DNA from: Leadbetterella lacunae
Lineage (GTDB): Bacteria > Bacteroidota > Bacteroidia > Cytophagales > Spirosomataceae
Direction: 5' to 3'
Length of the DNA stretch: 64,000 nt
Assembly (NCBI RefSeq): GCF_042649125.1
Contig: NZ_JBHRYQ010000001.1
Span: 1,054,001 to 1,118,000 of the forward strand
Part shown: piece by piece, positions 61,538 to 64,000 of the stretch
Position numbering within the stretch: position 1 is the stretch's first letter
How the letters are laid out: the number at the start of each line of letters is the position of its first letter
Translations under genes and position numbers: made by a program
The notes under the pieces: generated by a model
What the model saw: only the letters and a program-made list of their open reading frames with translations
Told to the model about the DNA's origin: nothing
Database searches by the model: none

Positions 61538-62605
61538 ATGCGTCCATTAATTATTGCGGGAATTATTTTGGTAGGTCTGATTTTAGGGAAGATTTTCTTC
61601 TGGAGCAATGACCCTGCTGATGGTTCTAAAGGTGGGGATTCAAAAGACCCAAAAGGAGCCCAAAATGCCAAGCCGATTCCAGTAAATACAATTTTGGTAG
61701 GAATCGACCAATCAAATCAAATCGTTTTTTCTTCTGGTAGTACGGTTGCCAACGAAGAAGTAGAAATAAAAAGTGAGATTTCGGGAAAAATAGTAAAACT
61801 TGTTATCCCAGAAGGAGCAGTAGTTTCTAAAGGAACTTTGATAGCTAAAATAAAGGATGATGATATTTTAGCCCAATTGAAAAAAATAGAAATCGAAGAA
61901 AAATTAGCAAATCAGATAGAAGCTAGACAAAAGAAGCTTCTTGACATCAATGCTATTTCGAGAGAAGAATACGAAATTTCTCAGAACAAGGTCTTCACAC
62001 TAAATGCAGATAAAGAAATATTAAAAGTTCAGCTTTCGAGAACAGAAATAAGAGCTCCATTCTCAGGAAAGTTAGGATTAAAAAATATATCACTTGGTGC
62101 ATATGTAACTCCTGCAAATGTGATTACAACTTTAGTGCAATACAATCCGATTAAAATAGATTTTTCTGTTCCTGAAAAATATTTACCTCAAATAAAACCA
62201 GGAAGAAACATCGAGTTTCAAATAGATGGCGAAAATGACAAATTCAGTGCTAGAATTTTGGCCATTGACCCACAAATAGACAACAAACTAAGAACGCTTA
62301 CCGTTAGGGCTATCGCTCCAAATGCAAGTAACAGGTTATTGCCAGGTATGTTTATCAAAGTATTACTTAACCTTGGCAGCCAACAATCGATAATGATACC
62401 AAGTGAAACCGTTATACCTACTATGGAAGGTAAAAAGGTTTTTGTGAAAAGAAATGGCAAAGCCGAAGAAGTAAATGTAGTTTCTGGCCTAAGAAACGAA
62501 AGTAAATTACAGATTTTATCAGGTTTAAATGTAGGTGACTCACTTATTACGAGTGGATTAATGACTTTGAAAACAGGTACAAGCGTATTTACTAAACCCA
62601 AATAA
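61538..62605 (+). CDS. RND efflux periplasmic adaptor subunit
   Basis: The 355-aa membrane fusion protein has an N-terminal anchor (LIIAGIILVGLILGKIFFW) and a lipoyl half-motif (EISGKIVKLVIPEGAVVSKG). A hairpin of coiled coil (about 105-165), the second lipoyl half (RTEIRAPFSGKLGLKNIS) and a beta-barrel with the conserved LLPGMFIKVLLNL follow. It links an inner-membrane RND pump to an outer-membrane channel. The pump gene follows 5 bases downstream. No TolC-like gene is visible before the window ends. Confidence 0.92.
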   Translation: MRPLIIAGIILVGLILGKIFFWSNDPADGSKGGDSKDPKGAQNAKPIPVNTILVGIDQSNQIVFSSGSTVANEEVEIKSEISGKIVKLVIPEGAVVSKGTLIAKIKDDDILAQLKKIEIEEKLANQIEARQKKLLDINAISREEYEISQNKVFTLNADKEILKVQLSRTEIRAPFSGKLGLKNISLGAYVTPANVITTLVQYNPIKIDFSVPEKYLPQIKPGRNIEFQIDGENDKFSARILAIDPQIDNKLRTLTVRAIAPNASNRLLPGMFIKVLLNLGSQQSIMIPSETVIPTMEGKKVFVKRNGKAEEVNVVSGLRNESKLQILSGLNVGDSLITSGLMTLKTGTSVFTKPK

Positions 62606-62610
62606 AAATT

Positions 62611-64000
62611 ATGTCAATTTCAACTTTATCAATAAAAAGACCCGTATTAGCAATCGTAATGAATTTGCTGATACTCCTTTTCGGGTTTATTGGATTTCAG
62701 TTTTTAGGTGTTAGGGAATACCCTTCTATTGACCCACCAATAGTTAGTGTAAGCACAAGCTATCCTGGTGCCAATGCCGACATCGTGGAATCTCAGATTA
62801 CGGAGCCTCTAGAAAAAGCACTTAATAGTGTTGAAGGTATTCGTTCGATAAACTCATCGTCAAACCAAGGAAATTCAAGCATATCCATCGAATTTAATAT
62901 CGGTGTTGATATGGAAAAAGCTGCTAACGACGTAAGAGACAAAGTTTCTACGGCGGTTTCTCAACTTCCGAAAGACATCGACGGCCTTCCTACGGTAAGA
63001 AAAGCAGATGCAAACGCCGAAACCATTATTTCTCTATCGCTACAAAGTGATACCAGAAGTATCTTAGAGGTGTCAGATTATGCAGAAAATGTAATTTCAC
63101 CTCGTATGGAAACCATTGAGGGCGTCAGTGAAATCAGAATTTGGGGTTTTAAAAGATACTCAATGCGACTTTGGATGGATCCTGAGAAGATGGTTTCTCT
63201 TAGTGTTACCACTCAAGACGTAAAAACAGCTCTAGATAGAGAAAATGTTGAATTGCCTTCTGGAAAACTTCAAGGCGATAATACAGAGTTAGTAGTTAAA
63301 ACCATCGGTAGGTTTACAAATGCCGAAGACTTTAACAACATGATTGTTAGAAACGTGGGCGAACAAATCGTTAGATTTAAAGATGTGGGTTATGCCGAGA
63401 TTGAATCTGAAAATCAAGAGACTATATTACGCTGGAATGGAATTCCGATGTGTGGAATCGCGATACAACCACAACCAGGAGCCAATTATTTAGATATTGC
63501 AAAAGAAGTTTACATCAGAAAAGCAGAGATAGAAAAAACTCTTCCTCCTGATTATAAACTAGGTACTATTTTAGATTACACGGTATTTGTGAAACAATCG
63601 GTTGAAGAAGTAGCGGAAACACTAATTATAGCAATTATCCTGGTAGTAATCATCATCTTCTTATTCTTCAGAGACTGGATAGTGGCTTTCAGACCACTTA
63701 TTGATATTCCGGTTTCGTTAGTAGGTACATTTTTTATCATGTATCTATTTGGATTCTCCATAAATGTATTGACACTATTGGCTATAGTTTTGGCTACAGG
63801 ACTAGTGGTGGATGACGGTATAGTTGTAACTGAAAACATTTATAAAAAAATAGAAGAAGGTATGAATCCTATTGAAGCAGCTGTAAAAGGCTCGAATGAG
63901 ATCATATTTGCAGTTCTTTCTACTTCCATTACACTAGCGGCGGTGTTTTTACCCGTAATCTTTATGGAAGGTTTCGTTGGTAAATTATTTAGAGAGTTTG
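62611..64000 (+). CDS. RND efflux permease (AcrB/HAE1 type), 5' part
   Basis: The frame is open from ATG 62611 to the end of the window (463 codons), about 45% of a normal RND pump. It starts MSISTLSIKRPVLAIVMNLL and includes the first porter subdomains (VREYPSIDPPIVSVSTSYPG). The fourth-span proton relay is Asp-Asp in ATGLVVDDGIVVTEN. It is a hydrophobe/amphiphile efflux family member; its substrate is unknown. Co-transcribed with the adaptor. Confidence 0.93.
   Translation, partial: MSISTLSIKRPVLAIVMNLLILLFGFIGFQFLGVREYPSIDPPIVSVSTSYPGANADIVESQITEPLEKALNSVEGIRSINSSSNQGNSSISIEFNIGVDMEKAANDVRDKVSTAVSQLPKDIDGLPTVRKADANAETIISLSLQSDTRSILEVSDYAENVISPRMETIEGVSEIRIWGFKRYSMRLWMDPEKMVSLSVTTQDVKTALDRENVELPSGKLQGDNTELVVKTIGRFTNAEDFNNMIVRNVGEQIVRFKDVGYAEIESENQETILRWNGIPMCGIAIQPQPGANYLDIAKEVYIRKAEIEKTLPPDYKLGTILDYTVFVKQSVEEVAETLIIAIILVVIIIFLFFRDWIVAFRPLIDIPVSLVGTFFIMYLFGFSINVLTLLAIVLATGLVVDDGIVVTENIYKKIEEGMNPIEAAVKGSNEIIFAVLSTSITLAAVFLPVIFMEGFVGKLFREF

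Noticed and set aside
1..64000. CRISPR array or insertion sequence
   Set aside because: No regularly spaced repeats, cas-like genes, transposase or terminal inverted repeats were found on reading the window.

Overview
The window is an AT-rich chromosomal segment of a Bacteroidota bacterium, most likely a cytophagian (order Cytophagales or close). The reasons are: promoters of the Bacteroidota type (TTG or TTTG, 19-21 bases, then TAnnTTTG) in front of many genes; almost no Shine-Dalgarno sequences; and family-typical proteins such as a DUF4403 protein, an HU-CCDC81/SPOR protein, a TonB-like transducer next to folC, an AddB-like PD-(D/E)XK nuclease, DapD and a 933-aa nuclease/inactive helicase. 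Most of it is ordinary core genome. I see no prophage, insertion sequence or CRISPR array.

Layout. 1-4.6 kb: end of dapB, then a leftward operon (LolA-like protein, purK, purE, LysM protein) and a divergent photolyase. 4.7-15.1 kb: AddB-like nuclease, tRNA-Ser(UGA), a tiny membrane protein, rsmI-fabG-VWA membrane protein, an alpha-oxoamine synthase, a DUF4403 protein and the RNase P RNA. 15.2-25.8 kb: rpsP, rimM-trmD, gyrA, a TPR protein, a small XRE-type regulator with repeated operator-like sites and a candidate small RNA, dapD, gapA. 25.1-33.9 kb: a leftward envelope operon (large TPR protein, outer-membrane barrel, HU/SPOR protein, TonB-like protein) ending in folC and trmB. 34-39.2 kb: M61 peptidase, proline dehydrogenase-lspA-small membrane protein, and DAHP synthase/chorismate mutase.

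39.3-48.2 kb is the most distinctive part: a cluster for reduced inorganic sulfur. A CRP/FNR regulator is followed by three transcription units: (i) TsdA-like di-haem thiosulfate dehydrogenase, exported DsrE protein, Tat-exported SoxB-like hydrolase; (ii) outer-membrane barrel protein and two YeeE/YedE half-transporters; (iii) TauE/SafE exporter and a CstB-like persulfide dioxygenase-rhodanese fusion. Each unit is preceded by a copy of a TGTGA-N6-TCACA palindrome. In units ii and iii the palindrome centre lies 29.5 bases before the TAnnTTTG box, and in unit i 30.5 bases before a degenerate box. This is class-II activator spacing (about -41.5) and defines a probable local regulon. SoxXA, SoxYZ and SoxCD are not in the window.

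48.2-64 kb: pdxA, a tyrosine recombinase with altered catalytic residues, a sodium/solute symporter, a lipoprotein, tex, a second TauE-family protein, a Sua5/YrdC protein, an M20 hydrolase, a glycerophosphodiesterase, rpsT, radC-rhodanese, another tiny membrane protein, an Nramp-like transporter lacking the usual metal motif, and an RND efflux adaptor plus the first part of its permease, which runs off the end.
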